This document shows positions 1-7,657 of a stretch of DNA of 16,894 nt, piece by piece; the stretch's first letter is position 1, and the number at the start of each line of letters is the position of its first letter. The stretch is from NCBI GenBank assembly GCA_937876055.1, contig CALEIW010000131.1, forward strand, positions 1-16,894, given 5' to 3'. The notes below the pieces were generated by a model. It was not told the origin of the DNA, made no database searches, and saw only the letters and a program-made list of their open reading frames with translations. The translations under genes were made by a program, and so were the position numbers. The stretch comes from an uncultured euryarchaeote (lineage in GTDB: Archaea; Thermoplasmatota; Poseidoniia; Poseidoniales; Thalassarchaeaceae).

Positions 1-422
1 GCACGGTCTACATAGAAGAAAATCAAGAAATTTTTCAGGCATTAACTTGGGTAGGTGCGGCATATATCGCTTACCTAGGGTGGAACGTTGCAACCTCCAA
101 TCCAAAATTGGAAGAATCCCAGGAAACCGAGCGACTTGGCTTCAAAACCGGGCTGATTCTACAAATTGTCAATGGGAAAGCATGGATACATTTCCTCGTA
201 ATGATGACGAGTTGGGGACTACTCTTTGGAAGCGGGGCATCGGGAAAGATTCTGCTAGTTGCAATCAATGCCGCCATTGGTTATCCAGCGGTTCTGACTT
301 GGGCAGCATTTGGCATGGGATTAAGCAAAATTTTCTCTTCTCCAGAAAAGGCTAGAATCTTGAATGGAGTTCTAGGTACTTCGCTCATCCTAGTGGCAAT
401 TTGGGTTGCTCTTCCTCATTAA
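1..422 (+). CDS. LysE/RhtB-family amino-acid exporter, C-terminal part (left end cut off by window)
   Basis: The reading frame is open from position 3 to a TAA at 420-422 (139 residues visible), and its start lies outside the window. The segment matches the C-terminal half of LysE/RhtB/ThrE-type translocators. It has a glycine-rich helix ending in AYIAYLGWN, a hydrophilic loop (NPKLEESQETERLGF), then the family's 'F..G....NGKAWIHF' region, which corresponds to the usual N-P-K-A-x-x-F-F motif, with NG in place of NP. Two more hydrophobic helices follow near the end. Members of this family are inner-membrane carriers that export amino acids or small metabolites; the substrate cannot be read from sequence. 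A TTG at 108 could open a shorter frame, but the family homology continues upstream of it, so it is not the start. The stop overlaps the end of the convergent gene by 4 bp. Family assignment is fairly sure, substrate unknown. Confidence 0.75.
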   Translation, partial: TVYIEENQEIFQALTWVGAAYIAYLGWNVATSNPKLEESQETERLGFKTGLILQIVNGKAWIHFLVMMTSWGLLFGSGASGKILLVAINAAIGYPAVLTWAAFGMGLSKIFSSPEKARILNGVLGTSLILVAIWVALPH

Positions 423-2113
423 GCAGACCACTGACTACCCGATACTTCGGCCAACCAATTCATTGAATTGACATAGTCTTCCTTCGCATCTAGAACGTCT
501 TTGTTGAGTAAGGAATCAGCAGCATCCCATAGAGCAGTCATCGCTGGAACCCAATCTCCTCCTTTGTCTCGACTCGCTTCATCGAATCTCCAAGCATCCG
601 ATTCGGTTCGATCGTGAACAACGAGCCAAGCCCACCCCATTGCAGAATCCAAACCCTTTGCTTTTCGACACATAGCAACCGTGGAAGCCACACCGTCCTC
701 AGCTGCCTTCCTGATCAGTGATTCTGCAAAGTCTAGGGGTGAAGGTAAAACTCCTTCTTCCCAAGGTAATCTCTCAAGTTTTCTTGCCGAAGATACGGAT
801 TCATTGAGTTCTCTTAGGAACGCGCCAAAGCCCTGTTTTCTTTTGGCTTGTTTAGTGTATATCGTTTCTGCCTCTTCCCCTTCTAGGCCAAACATAGATT
901 GCAATATATCCATTCCATTATCCTCCCATAGAGCAACTAATACTGGATGGCAAGAACTGTCTTCAAATCGAATTACATCATTTTCAGATTCCAAGACAAC
1001 CCCGTCCGAGCGAACCAAAACCCCTCCTTCCAAAGTATCCAAAACAATCCCAATTGCTTGTTTTTCATCTTCGGTGCCTTGCATATGAGAGAGGAAATCT
1101 TCACGTGAATCAACATCAAACCAATGATTTCCTGTGATATAACCCTCTTCTATCGAACCTAAAATGGCGTTTCTACATGAGCGCGCGAGTTTATCATCGG
1201 TAAGTGCGAGATTCATCCAAGCGAGCAAAACCTCATCGAGATTTTCTCTCGCTTCACTAGGCAACTCCCTATCACTTGGCCAACCAGCAGGTCTCCACAT
1301 CCAGTCCGCCTCAGCGACTGCCGACATCTTGGGGGGCATCATACCGAGGGCAATCGAGGGAACGAATGGGCTCTCCCCAGTCTTTGCTAATGTAGCACCA
1401 GTAATTCCAACTTTTATTCCATCAAATTCTAGTTTCAACCAACCGGAATCTGTGAATTGATTATCCTCAACAATCTTCAACTCCAAACCCTTGGTGAACC
1501 TTACATCATTCCCACTCAAATCAATACTTGATTTTTTCAAACTGTCTTCAATCCATTCGGAAGGTGCCATAGGTTCTTGCCCTGAACAAACAAATCCGCC
1601 ATCCCAGGAAAAGAACCACCAACCCGCCTTGGCATGGTCATCCCAAACCAACAACCTAAGTCGGGGGTGGGTATAATTCTGAATTCCAACCATGTGAGAC
1701 TGTTTCCCATTCCCTCTCCGAATAAAACTCGACGCGCCATAAATTGGGCTGTTGTATACAGAAACTGTCGATGTATCTGCTTCACCAGCAGCAAGTAAAC
1801 TACCAGCTAATGCCCTTCCAACAACATCTCCTCTTCGCTTCACCATTCTCTTGCTTAACCATCGACGGTCATTCCGTTTCTTCGAAATGGCATCGATATC
1901 CCGTAAAGTGGCAGCCAACATATCCCTGCGAGGTTTACCCAATTCACATTCAATATCAGGAACAAAAATTTCAGGATTATCTAACAATGTCTCGAGATTC
2001 CGATCAATTCTCTGTTGAATCTGCTTTGAGGCCTTTTTTATTCCACGAACACGAACCTTTCTCTTGCGATTTTTATCGCCCGGAAAACTCACTTCGGCGG
2101 GTGGTCGTGCCAT
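419..2113 (-). CDS. Conserved-looking hypothetical protein, 564 residues, basic N-terminus
   Basis: I do not recognise this protein. The first ~50 residues are strongly basic (KNRKRKVRVRGIKKASK), and a second basic patch lies around residues 75-95 (KKRNDRRWLSKRMVKRR), as expected of a nucleic-acid or ribosome contact. A tryptophan-rich stretch around residues 155-175 (WDDHAKAGWWFFSWDGG) looks like a beta-rich core. The C-terminal half is acidic and helical. I see no signal peptide, membrane helix, cysteine cluster or nucleotide-binding loop, so it is probably cytosolic. The ATG is supported by a good Shine-Dalgarno (GGAGGAG, 5 nt spacer). It lies 24 nt downstream of dph5 on the same strand, so the two are probably cotranscribed. 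That suggests, but does not show, a link to translation. Its 3' end overlaps the convergent exporter by 4 bp. That the gene is real is likely given its length and RBS; function unknown. Confidence 0.8.
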   Translation of the reverse strand: MARPPAEVSFPGDKNRKRKVRVRGIKKASKQIQQRIDRNLETLLDNPEIFVPDIECELGKPRRDMLAATLRDIDAISKKRNDRRWLSKRMVKRRGDVVGRALAGSLLAAGEADTSTVSVYNSPIYGASSFIRRGNGKQSHMVGIQNYTHPRLRLLVWDDHAKAGWWFFSWDGGFVCSGQEPMAPSEWIEDSLKKSSIDLSGNDVRFTKGLELKIVEDNQFTDSGWLKLEFDGIKVGITGATLAKTGESPFVPSIALGMMPPKMSAVAEADWMWRPAGWPSDRELPSEARENLDEVLLAWMNLALTDDKLARSCRNAILGSIEEGYITGNHWFDVDSREDFLSHMQGTEDEKQAIGIVLDTLEGGVLVRSDGVVLESENDVIRFEDSSCHPVLVALWEDNGMDILQSMFGLEGEEAETIYTKQAKRKQGFGAFLRELNESVSSARKLERLPWEEGVLPSPLDFAESLIRKAAEDGVASTVAMCRKAKGLDSAMGWAWLVVHDRTESDAWRFDEASRDKGGDWVPAMTALWDAADSLLNKDVLDAKEDYVNSMNWLAEVSGSQWSA

Positions 2114-2118
2114 ATTGT

Positions 2119-2125
2119 CTCCTCC
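2119..2125 (-). promoter_or_regulatory. Shine-Dalgarno of the 564-residue protein
   Basis: Read on the minus strand, GGAGGAG sits 5 nt before the ATG at 2113-2111, inside the 24-nt gap after the dph5 stop codon. It fixes the start of the downstream gene and indicates SD-dependent translation for the second gene of this pair. Confidence 0.7.
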
Positions 2126-2137
2126 ATGTTCCTCGCT

Positions 2138-2965
2138 TCATGCTTGGTATCGCCTGCGCTCGTAAGCCTCTCTTTCCAAACCCGCGAATTCGGCGGGTAA
2201 AATCAAACAATGTATCCGCCCATCAGACAATTTCGCTATATCATCTAAATCACCGGAAACAATTCTTTGGTCGGCAGTTCCGAGATCACTGAGTAAAATT
2301 GCGTCCCAATTTGCAATTGCAGTAGTCATACTCTCTCGCACACTTCCTTCGTGTTCAACGAGTTTCTCAAACATCGCCTTTAGGATTTCAACGGCTTGTT
2401 TTGGTTGCATAGGTTTAGGCGTTTCAACACCCATCCCTGTGGGGTCTAAATCTAGCAATACTAAGGTATGCAAATTGTTGGTATAATTGGAATCAATCAT
2501 CTCCAATGGAGAGGTTGGAAGGTAATCTCCATAGGCGAATGGAAGTGTAACTTGTCGGCCAAAACGATATGATTGCAGACCCGATAATGAAACCGCCAAA
2601 GAGATCGCAGAAAGACCCGGAATAACAGAGAAATCGATGCCTTGCTCGGCACAATGAGATTCTAGGTCGACATGAGTAGTTGCTTGCATAGGATCACCTA
2701 CAACCATCAAAGCAACCGACTTCTCAGTCGCTAGCGATAAAATTTCAGAAGGGTCTTCGACCATAGGGCGCATTGCCCTGTTCCATTGGCCAACCAAACC
2801 CTCCAATCGCCCTTCTTGATCATCAGGCAGGGTTGCAGTGTAGCCTTCTAAAAATCGATAATCGCAGGCTCTAGCATGCTCTATGGCATCGGCCGTCATC
2901 AACCCAAGATCACCCGGTCCGAGGCCAATTAGCCAGAGACCTGGAGGGAGCCCGCCGTCCGTCAT
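2138..2965 (-). CDS. dph5: Diphthine synthase (S-adenosylmethionine-dependent EF2 methyltransferase)
   Basis: The enzyme transfers methyl groups from AdoMet to the modified histidine of translation elongation factor 2 during diphthamide synthesis, in the cytosol. The 275-residue product begins LWLIGLGPGDLGLMTADAIE, the N-terminal glycine-rich motif of the tetrapyrrole-methylase fold as used by Dph5. It continues with ALMVVGDPMQATTHVDL (family: VVGDPlxATTHxdL) around residues 90-105, VIPGLSAISLAVSLSGLQSYRFG (family: nAsS..sAi...GLq.Y.FG), then LHTLVLLDL. These are highly specific for Dph5. The start at the ATG on 2965-2963 places the glycine-rich motif near residue 10, as usual. The frame stays open to 3259, but that extension runs antisense through the trm5 N-terminus and has no family match. 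The gene is divergent from trm5 and followed by the 564-residue gene. Confidence 0.95.
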   Translation of the reverse strand: MTDGGLPPGLWLIGLGPGDLGLMTADAIEHARACDYRFLEGYTATLPDDQEGRLEGLVGQWNRAMRPMVEDPSEILSLATEKSVALMVVGDPMQATTHVDLESHCAEQGIDFSVIPGLSAISLAVSLSGLQSYRFGRQVTLPFAYGDYLPTSPLEMIDSNYTNNLHTLVLLDLDPTGMGVETPKPMQPKQAVEILKAMFEKLVEHEGSVRESMTTAIANWDAILLSDLGTADQRIVSGDLDDIAKLSDGRIHCLILPAEFAGLEREAYERRRYQA

Positions 2966-2999
2966 GGTGAAGCGGGGGGCGTGCCTGCCCGTCATCAAC

Positions 3000-4196
3000 A
3001 TGATGCGCCACTTGGTCGTCCCGAATCGCGAGGTCGAGGCTGTTTTAGGCCACGTTCGCGCCCGCGGATGGGGCTCTGTTAGCCATCGTGTATTCTCCAG
3101 TAAAGACGGTCTCTCTCGCCTAATTCCTCTAGATGTAGGCGCACCTTTGGAATTACCAAAGGCTCTAGAATATCCTATCGTAATGCATGAAGGAGTTCCG
3201 GATGAAAAAATTGAGACTGATTGGTTGGCTTTACTTGCCTCGGAAGTAGACGAGACCACGATAGAGCAAATGGGAGATGCTTGGCCATCAAATCACGAAT
3301 TTGTAGGGGACATGATGATTGTCAGAATAGATGATCAAGTTGCCCAATTTACAGATTCTATTGCGAGAGCAAAACTCGGGGCCCACCCTCATATTCGCTT
3401 GTTATTAGCCGATGATGGCGTAGAAGGGGAATTCAGAATCAGACAACTGAAGCCCATAGGTGCCAGATTAGCCGACAGAATTCTAGCCGGTCCAAGCCTA
3501 GAATTCGCGCCCCCAGAACTCCTGACTACCGAGGTTGCAGTGAAAGAAAGCGGGCGAGTTATTCGATGTGATCCAACCAAGGCATACTTCTCTACTAAAT
3601 TACAAACAGAGAGACTCGAAACCCTCGCCTTAGCCAAAGAATTACGAGAAGAACTTGGCCGACCGTTGAGAATAGCAGACCCATTTTGCGGGGTTGGCCC
3701 CGCTCTTGCGACATTACTCGCAGAACCAAATTTAGTCTCTGATTTACTCGCCACCGACCTTAACCCAGACGCAGTCAAACTCCTCATGACAAATCTCTCA
3801 AAGTGGGATAGGAGACCATATCCAGAGGGTGCAATTGAACTTCAACAAGTTCACGAAAACCGACTGGTCGGCTTGGCAGATGCACTAACTTTGTCCAAGA
3901 AACAGGAAATCACTGGAAAATGGGATCTAGCATTAGTCAACCTACCTCACCGAACGATAGAATTCCTTCCGGAGATTATTCCATTATTGGACCGAACCTC
4001 CCCTTCAATGATTAGAGGCAGGGCAATAGTAGAGGAATCAGAAATTGAGCAGGCAAATGAGTTGATTCTTTCTTCACTTCCAAAACTAATGCCGGACAAA
4101 CCATCACCCTCTCTGAAAATTAAGCGAGACTACAGTTCTACACTACGCCTTTGCTCCTTCCAAGCGTGGCTAAGTCCTCTGGAGGAAACGAATTGA
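3000..4196 (+). CDS. trm5: tRNA (guanine37-N1)-methyltransferase, Trm5/TYW2 family
   Basis: Methylates G37 next to the anticodon with AdoMet, preventing frameshifting. The 398-residue product starts MMRHLVVPNREVEAV, like the N-terminal domain of archaeal Trm5. YFSTKLQTER (about residues 196-205) matches the family's 'fSprl..ER' motif. The AdoMet loop is ADPFCGVGPALATLL (about 226-240), followed by the acidic ATDLNPDAV (about 251-259). The active-site motif is LVNLPHRTIEFLPE (from about 312), equivalent to the Trm5 'NLP..a.eFL' motif. TYW2 relatives share this fold, so the exact product (m1G37 or a wyosine step) is slightly uncertain. ATGs at 3000 and 3003 give the family-like N-terminus. An in-frame ATG at 2964 would add 12 residues and make the start overlap the dph5 start on the other strand. 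The stop overlaps the ligase start by 4 bp (TTGA), indicating translational coupling. Confidence 0.88.
   Translation: MMRHLVVPNREVEAVLGHVRARGWGSVSHRVFSSKDGLSRLIPLDVGAPLELPKALEYPIVMHEGVPDEKIETDWLALLASEVDETTIEQMGDAWPSNHEFVGDMMIVRIDDQVAQFTDSIARAKLGAHPHIRLLLADDGVEGEFRIRQLKPIGARLADRILAGPSLEFAPPELLTTEVAVKESGRVIRCDPTKAYFSTKLQTERLETLALAKELREELGRPLRIADPFCGVGPALATLLAEPNLVSDLLATDLNPDAVKLLMTNLSKWDRRPYPEGAIELQQVHENRLVGLADALTLSKKQEITGKWDLALVNLPHRTIEFLPEIIPLLDRTSPSMIRGRAIVEESEIEQANELILSSLPKLMPDKPSPSLKIKRDYSSTLRLCSFQAWLSPLEETN
4181..4185 (+). promoter_or_regulatory. Shine-Dalgarno (GGAGG) of the acyl-AMP ligase
   Basis: GGAGG lies 7 nt upstream of the TTG at 4193-4195, inside the last codons of trm5. It picks TTG 4193 over the upstream in-frame TTG at 4151 and GTG at 4166, neither of which has such a site, and the TTG overlaps the trm5 stop as TTGA. 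Confidence 0.7.
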
Positions 4197-5869
4197 AAAA
4201 TATCCTCAGTTCTCTTGCAGAGAAAGCCGATGAAAACCCAGACAAGATAGCTTTCATATTCCCTAAAAAAGACGCACTCGAGGCCGATTACGACCAAATA
4301 ACCTTCAAAGAATTAGAAGAAAAAAGTAGCAGAGCTGCAAATTTTCTCTGGCGCCATGGATTCCACAGTGGTGTTGTTACACTTGTATTGGTTAAGCCCA
4401 GTATCGATTTTGTCATCCTCCTCTATGGCATGCTGAAAACAGGTGCAGTTCCATTACTCCTCCCTAGCCTGAATATTCGTAGTAGATCTGGAAGAAGAGA
4501 ATTAAGAAAAATTCTGAAAAGAGCAAATCCGAGGGGGATTATCGGTTCTACATTTAGCCTCATAGTTAGCAAATTTTTCCTTCTTTCAAACAAGCCACAA
4601 AGAGAACTTAAATTTTCAAAATTAAAGAAACATTTCTCTAACCATTTAAGCCCTAAATCATTCAAAATAAACTCAGACCTAGACTGGGGTAAAACATCTG
4701 CTTTTGTGAAGTATACAACGGGAACCACCGGTCCCGCTAAGGGCGTAATTTATACTCATAGTATGTTACATTCCCATCTGAAAGTATTACACTCACAGGG
4801 CCTTACTGAAAGAGACATATTCTACGGTAGAGGGGGAACTCTGCTAGTCCATCCAATTCTTGGCATCACATCAATAGTAAACATGTCATCACCAAAACAG
4901 ACCACAGGAATAGACATCGTCCTTGCTTGCAAAAAATGGAAAGCAACGACCGTCTTTCTCTCACCACCTTCGGCAATCAATCTAGCAGGTTATATTGCTA
5001 CAGAACCTCGATCTGAGAATCATAAGATGTTGCCCACAGTTAGGAGACTGTATGTAGGCGGAGAATCTGTAGCAGCAAAAGTTGCCGAAATAATAGAACC
5101 TCATCTTTCTGATGACCGCCCATCGGACGGTGGTTTTCATTTGGTCTATGGCGCCACCGAAGGATTTCCCCTGTGCTACGCACCATATTCTACGATTAGA
5201 GAAACTGAACATCACACATCTTCAGGAAGAGGTGTATGTTTAGGCAGAGAGGCTATTGACGTGAAATTGAGAATATTGTCATACGATAGTTCAGCAGAAT
5301 TCAATGATTTACCCATCATGAAAAAATCGGACCTAATATCACAAATTCCAATTGGAGAAATAGCGGTTAATGGCCCTGTAGTTTACTCATGTTTGATTGG
5401 AGAAGATGAAGATGCTTTCGGAGGCCAGCTATCGTGGGCTATCGATAATACCGACCAGACAAAATGGCATAGAACAGGAGATTTAGGTTACAGAGACGAA
5501 GAAGGAAAGATTTGGCTTGTAGGTAGAAAATCACATTCAGTAGAATTAGTAGACGGCTCATCCCTTTACACAAAACAGATTGAAGAGTTCTTCAACTCAA
5601 AAATTGGAATAAGAACAGCACTTGTTCAGGGATTACAAAACGATACCCCAATTTTATTGGTCGAAAAATCCAACAAAAACTGGTCGAAAACAAAGTCTTT
5701 GATTATAGAACAGTTACCTAACCTTTCAGAATTGCATGGGAAAAATTTGAAACTCGAAATTATGCTATTCGGAGAAGAATTTCCTGTTGACAAAGGGCAT
5801 GAGGCAAAAATAGAGAGAGAAAAACTCAACTCTTGGGTAGTCAATAAGTTACAAAATAGTACACCCTAA
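4193..5869 (+). CDS. OleC-like AMP-forming acyl ligase / synthetase (ANL superfamily)
   Basis: An adenylate-forming enzyme of 558 residues starting at TTG 4193 (SD-supported). Visible ANL motifs are the P-loop-like TTGTTGPAKG (about 175-184), YGATEG (about 319-324), HRTGDLG (about 426-432) and GRKSHSVE (from about 444). The C-terminal FPVDKGHEAKIEREKL (about 530-545) carries the catalytic-lysine region and closely resembles the OleC 'PVD.RHNAKI.REKL' ending. OleC activates beta-hydroxy acids and closes a beta-lactone on the way to long-chain olefins; here the substrate is inferred only by resemblance. An ordinary fatty-acyl-CoA or acyl-AMP ligase is the alternative. Between the first third and the P-loop is a Lys/Ser-rich, AT-rich stretch (see findings). 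It overlaps trm5 by 4 bp and is followed after 9 bp by a hydrolase, so the three are likely one transcript. No OleA or OleD homologue is in the window. Confidence 0.82.
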   Translation: MKNILSSLAEKADENPDKIAFIFPKKDALEADYDQITFKELEEKSSRAANFLWRHGFHSGVVTLVLVKPSIDFVILLYGMLKTGAVPLLLPSLNIRSRSGRRELRKILKRANPRGIIGSTFSLIVSKFFLLSNKPQRELKFSKLKKHFSNHLSPKSFKINSDLDWGKTSAFVKYTTGTTGPAKGVIYTHSMLHSHLKVLHSQGLTERDIFYGRGGTLLVHPILGITSIVNMSSPKQTTGIDIVLACKKWKATTVFLSPPSAINLAGYIATEPRSENHKMLPTVRRLYVGGESVAAKVAEIIEPHLSDDRPSDGGFHLVYGATEGFPLCYAPYSTIRETEHHTSSGRGVCLGREAIDVKLRILSYDSSAEFNDLPIMKKSDLISQIPIGEIAVNGPVVYSCLIGEDEDAFGGQLSWAIDNTDQTKWHRTGDLGYRDEEGKIWLVGRKSHSVELVDGSSLYTKQIEEFFNSKIGIRTALVQGLQNDTPILLVEKSNKNWSKTKSLIIEQLPNLSELHGKNLKLEIMLFGEEFPVDKGHEAKIEREKLNSWVVNKLQNSTP

Positions 5870-5878
5870 CGGCCGGTT

Positions 5879-6916
5879 ATGAAAATCGACCCAAAGAGCC
5901 GACCTGTGCAAATTACAGTAGCTCTGATGATTGTACTTCCCACAGTCTATCTCGGTCTAGGATATGTTATCGCATCCCAAGCAATAGCCGCAAAACCCGG
6001 TTGCTATGTTTGGGAGGACAATCACCCAGATTCGTGGACTTCTTTCGATGATTGGGAATCTTTTGGAACCGGAGAGGTTGCAGAAGAGAGAGTAGCCATT
6101 AGGCAAAACTTCGATGCTAGTCCGTACCAAATGGACTCCTATGAAAATGCAAGCTTCCCTCCCAGAGGAGACGACCAGTCGATTACCCTCAGAGGATGGT
6201 ATGTCGAAGTTGATCCGGAAGCACCAGTGGTTATCCTGACTCACGGAATGCCCTCTAACGGGAATTGCAAACCAGAAATGTTACTGATGCAAGCCTTCCT
6301 TGCCGAGGGAGGCATCAATTCGCTTTCCTTTAGTTTGAGGAATTACGGTTACAGCGACCAAGTCAGTGACTATATTGCAGTAGGACAGGTTGAGTATGTC
6401 GATATTCTTGGAGCGTATGATTGGCTAATTGATTCCAAAGGATACCAAGCAGGAGAAGTAGGTTTGATCGGAATCTCACTTGGAGGAACAGCAGCCTTTG
6501 CCTTCGAGGACGAGCCAGGTATCGCAGCTATGTGGCTTGATAGCGCAGTTCTGGACTTCCCGCTAGTTGTCCGCAATGAATTGGGAAGGATGGGCTTCCC
6601 TGCTTTCCTTGGAGGAGCAGCAATCACAGTTGGAGGTTGGATGGCAGGCACCGATCTCGATGGACGAAACCCAATCCATGCTGCCGATGCCGCTGGAGAT
6701 CGTCCAGTTTTCCTTACACACGGACTCGAGGACACCAGAGTGTCCGTTCAACACTCAGAACGGTTTGAGGAGAGGGTGATTGAGAATGGCGGCAATGTCG
6801 AAACTTGGTATGTTGAAGACAGGGCACACGTCGATGCGATGTGGAGTGACTCCGAAGAATACGAAAATCGTCTGACATCATTTTTCCATGATGCATTTGG
6901 CATGAATGGTAGTTAA
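5879..6916 (+). CDS. Membrane-anchored alpha/beta hydrolase
   Basis: The 345-residue product has an uncleaved signal anchor or signal peptide (hydrophobic residues about 11-33, after MKIDPKSR), so the hydrolase domain probably faces the outside. Domain landmarks are the oxyanion region VVILTHGMPSNG (about 117-128) and the nucleophile elbow GISLGG with Ser200. The acid is in LTHGLEDTRVS (Asp285) and the base in EDRAHVDAMW (His317). The complete Ser-Asp-His triad makes it an esterase, lipase or peptidase-type serine hydrolase; the substrate is not evident. It is not the haloalkane-dehalogenase-like OleB type, whose nucleophile is Asp. It begins 9 bp after the ligase, with no clear Shine-Dalgarno, implying coupled expression and possibly a shared acyl substrate. 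N-terminal acidic, Trp-rich residues 43-65 are unexplained. Confidence 0.85.
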   Translation: MKIDPKSRPVQITVALMIVLPTVYLGLGYVIASQAIAAKPGCYVWEDNHPDSWTSFDDWESFGTGEVAEERVAIRQNFDASPYQMDSYENASFPPRGDDQSITLRGWYVEVDPEAPVVILTHGMPSNGNCKPEMLLMQAFLAEGGINSLSFSLRNYGYSDQVSDYIAVGQVEYVDILGAYDWLIDSKGYQAGEVGLIGISLGGTAAFAFEDEPGIAAMWLDSAVLDFPLVVRNELGRMGFPAFLGGAAITVGGWMAGTDLDGRNPIHAADAAGDRPVFLTHGLEDTRVSVQHSERFEERVIENGGNVETWYVEDRAHVDAMWSDSEEYENRLTSFFHDAFGMNGS

Positions 6917-6958
6917 TGACGGCACTATCTTTTTCGGTCGATATACACAGAGTAAAGC

Positions 6959-7447
6959 GTGGTAATAGAAATTCTCGGAGCGATTGCCGCCGATGCTGCG
7001 GGAGATTCGATGCACAAAAACATGGAAAAAAAGAAACTCGAAGAAGCCAAAGACAATCCAGAAGAACATGCAAGGGTCTTGGAAGAAATCGAAAAAAGAC
7101 GGGAAAGAAACAACAAGATGGCTGTTTCCCTGGTCGGCTTATTTTTGCTTATTTTGTTTTTTCAGTCAAGTTTAGGCTTAGGCATGTTATTCATCACCCT
7201 GATTATGTATCTATGGCCAAAAACAACAGGGGAAAAATCTGACACTATACCGGATTCTAAAATAAGCCATGAAATGATATCTCCATCAGAACGCCAAGCA
7301 CTAATGTCAAGAAAGTGTTCAGTACCTGGATGTAACACAGGAAATTTTCGAATGACAGATTATTGTCATAAACATCAAGACCACATTTCATCAAATTCAG
7401 AACCAGAAACTGAGGAAGAAGAAAACTGGTGGGGAGACGAGAATTAG
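6959..7447 (+). CDS. Small membrane protein with coiled coil and C-terminal Cys/His (zinc-type) motif
   Basis: The family is not recognised. From the GTG at 6959 the product is 162 residues. Residues ~19-53 are highly charged and probably coiled-coil (KNMEKKKLEEAKDNPEEHA onward). Residues ~54-86 form two short membrane helices or one helical hairpin. C120-x4-C125-x10-C136-x2-H139 resembles a small zinc-binding knuckle, and the C-terminus is acidic (ETEEEENWWGDEN). The start is uncertain. An ATG at 7010 is preceded by GGGAGA with a short spacer and would give 145 residues, while the GTG keeps a plausible amphipathic N-terminus. An AT-rich TATA-like ATATAC lies at 6941-6946, which suits the ATG start better. 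It follows the hydrolase by 42 bp, and its stop touches the 3' end of the opposite-strand tRNA-Asp. The role is unknown; the cysteines suggest a redox- or metal-sensing cytosolic tail. Confidence 0.7.
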   Translation: MVIEILGAIAADAAGDSMHKNMEKKKLEEAKDNPEEHARVLEEIEKRRERNNKMAVSLVGLFLLILFFQSSLGLGMLFITLIMYLWPKTTGEKSDTIPDSKISHEMISPSERQALMSRKCSVPGCNTGNFRMTDYCHKHQDHISSNSEPETEEEENWWGDEN

Positions 7448-7523
7448 TGGCGCCCCGACCGGGATTTGAACCCGGGTCGAAGCCTCGACAGGGCTTCATG
7501 ATAGGCCACTACACCATCGGGGC
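7448..7523 (-). tRNA. tRNA-Asp (anticodon GUC), CCA encoded
   Basis: On the minus strand the acceptor GCCCCGA pairs perfectly with TCGGGGC, followed by discriminator G and an encoded CCA (the TGG at 7448-7450). The anticodon stem is AAGCC/GGCTT with loop CTGTCGA. The anticodon is GTC, with its complement at 7487-7489. The T stem is CCGGG/CCCGG with loop TTCAAAT. The D stem has the U13/U22 mismatch that I recall as usual in archaeal tRNA-Asp. There is no intron. It abuts the stop codon of the plus-strand membrane protein with no intervening base. Confidence 0.97.
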
Positions 7524-7546
7524 AGGATTGGGGACGACTACCGTTC

Positions 7547-7554
7547 TGTATTTC
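7547..7554 (-). promoter_or_regulatory. Candidate TATA box of tRNA-Asp
   Basis: The minus strand reads GAAATACA here, centred about 27 nt before the tRNA 5' end at 7523. This is the spacing expected for an archaeal TATA/TBP site. No start-site data support it, so it is an inference from position and AT content. Confidence 0.4.
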
Positions 7555-7657
7555 AATCGCTCGCGGGGAGTGGGTGTTGATATTTTCACAATTTGGCATT
7601 AGTGATGGAGGTAAAAACGGGGCATTGTTCATCACCCTTCTTCTTCCGCAATTCTGT

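Noticed and set aside
681..1088. Plus-strand open frame antisense to the 564-residue gene
   Set aside because: Serine-rich shadow translation with no start signal or domain; the minus-strand gene has a strong Shine-Dalgarno.
2883..2999. Longer trm5 start at 2883
   Set aside because: It would lie inside dph5 on the opposite strand and adds Pro/Arg-rich residues not seen in Trm5.
2966..3259. N-terminal extension of dph5 on the minus strand
   Set aside because: Frame is open, but the residues have no Dph5 similarity and run antisense to the conserved Trm5 N-terminus.
7574..7657. Upstream start of guaAA
   Set aside because: Adds 28 residues without family match; the conserved N-terminus begins right after ATG 7658.
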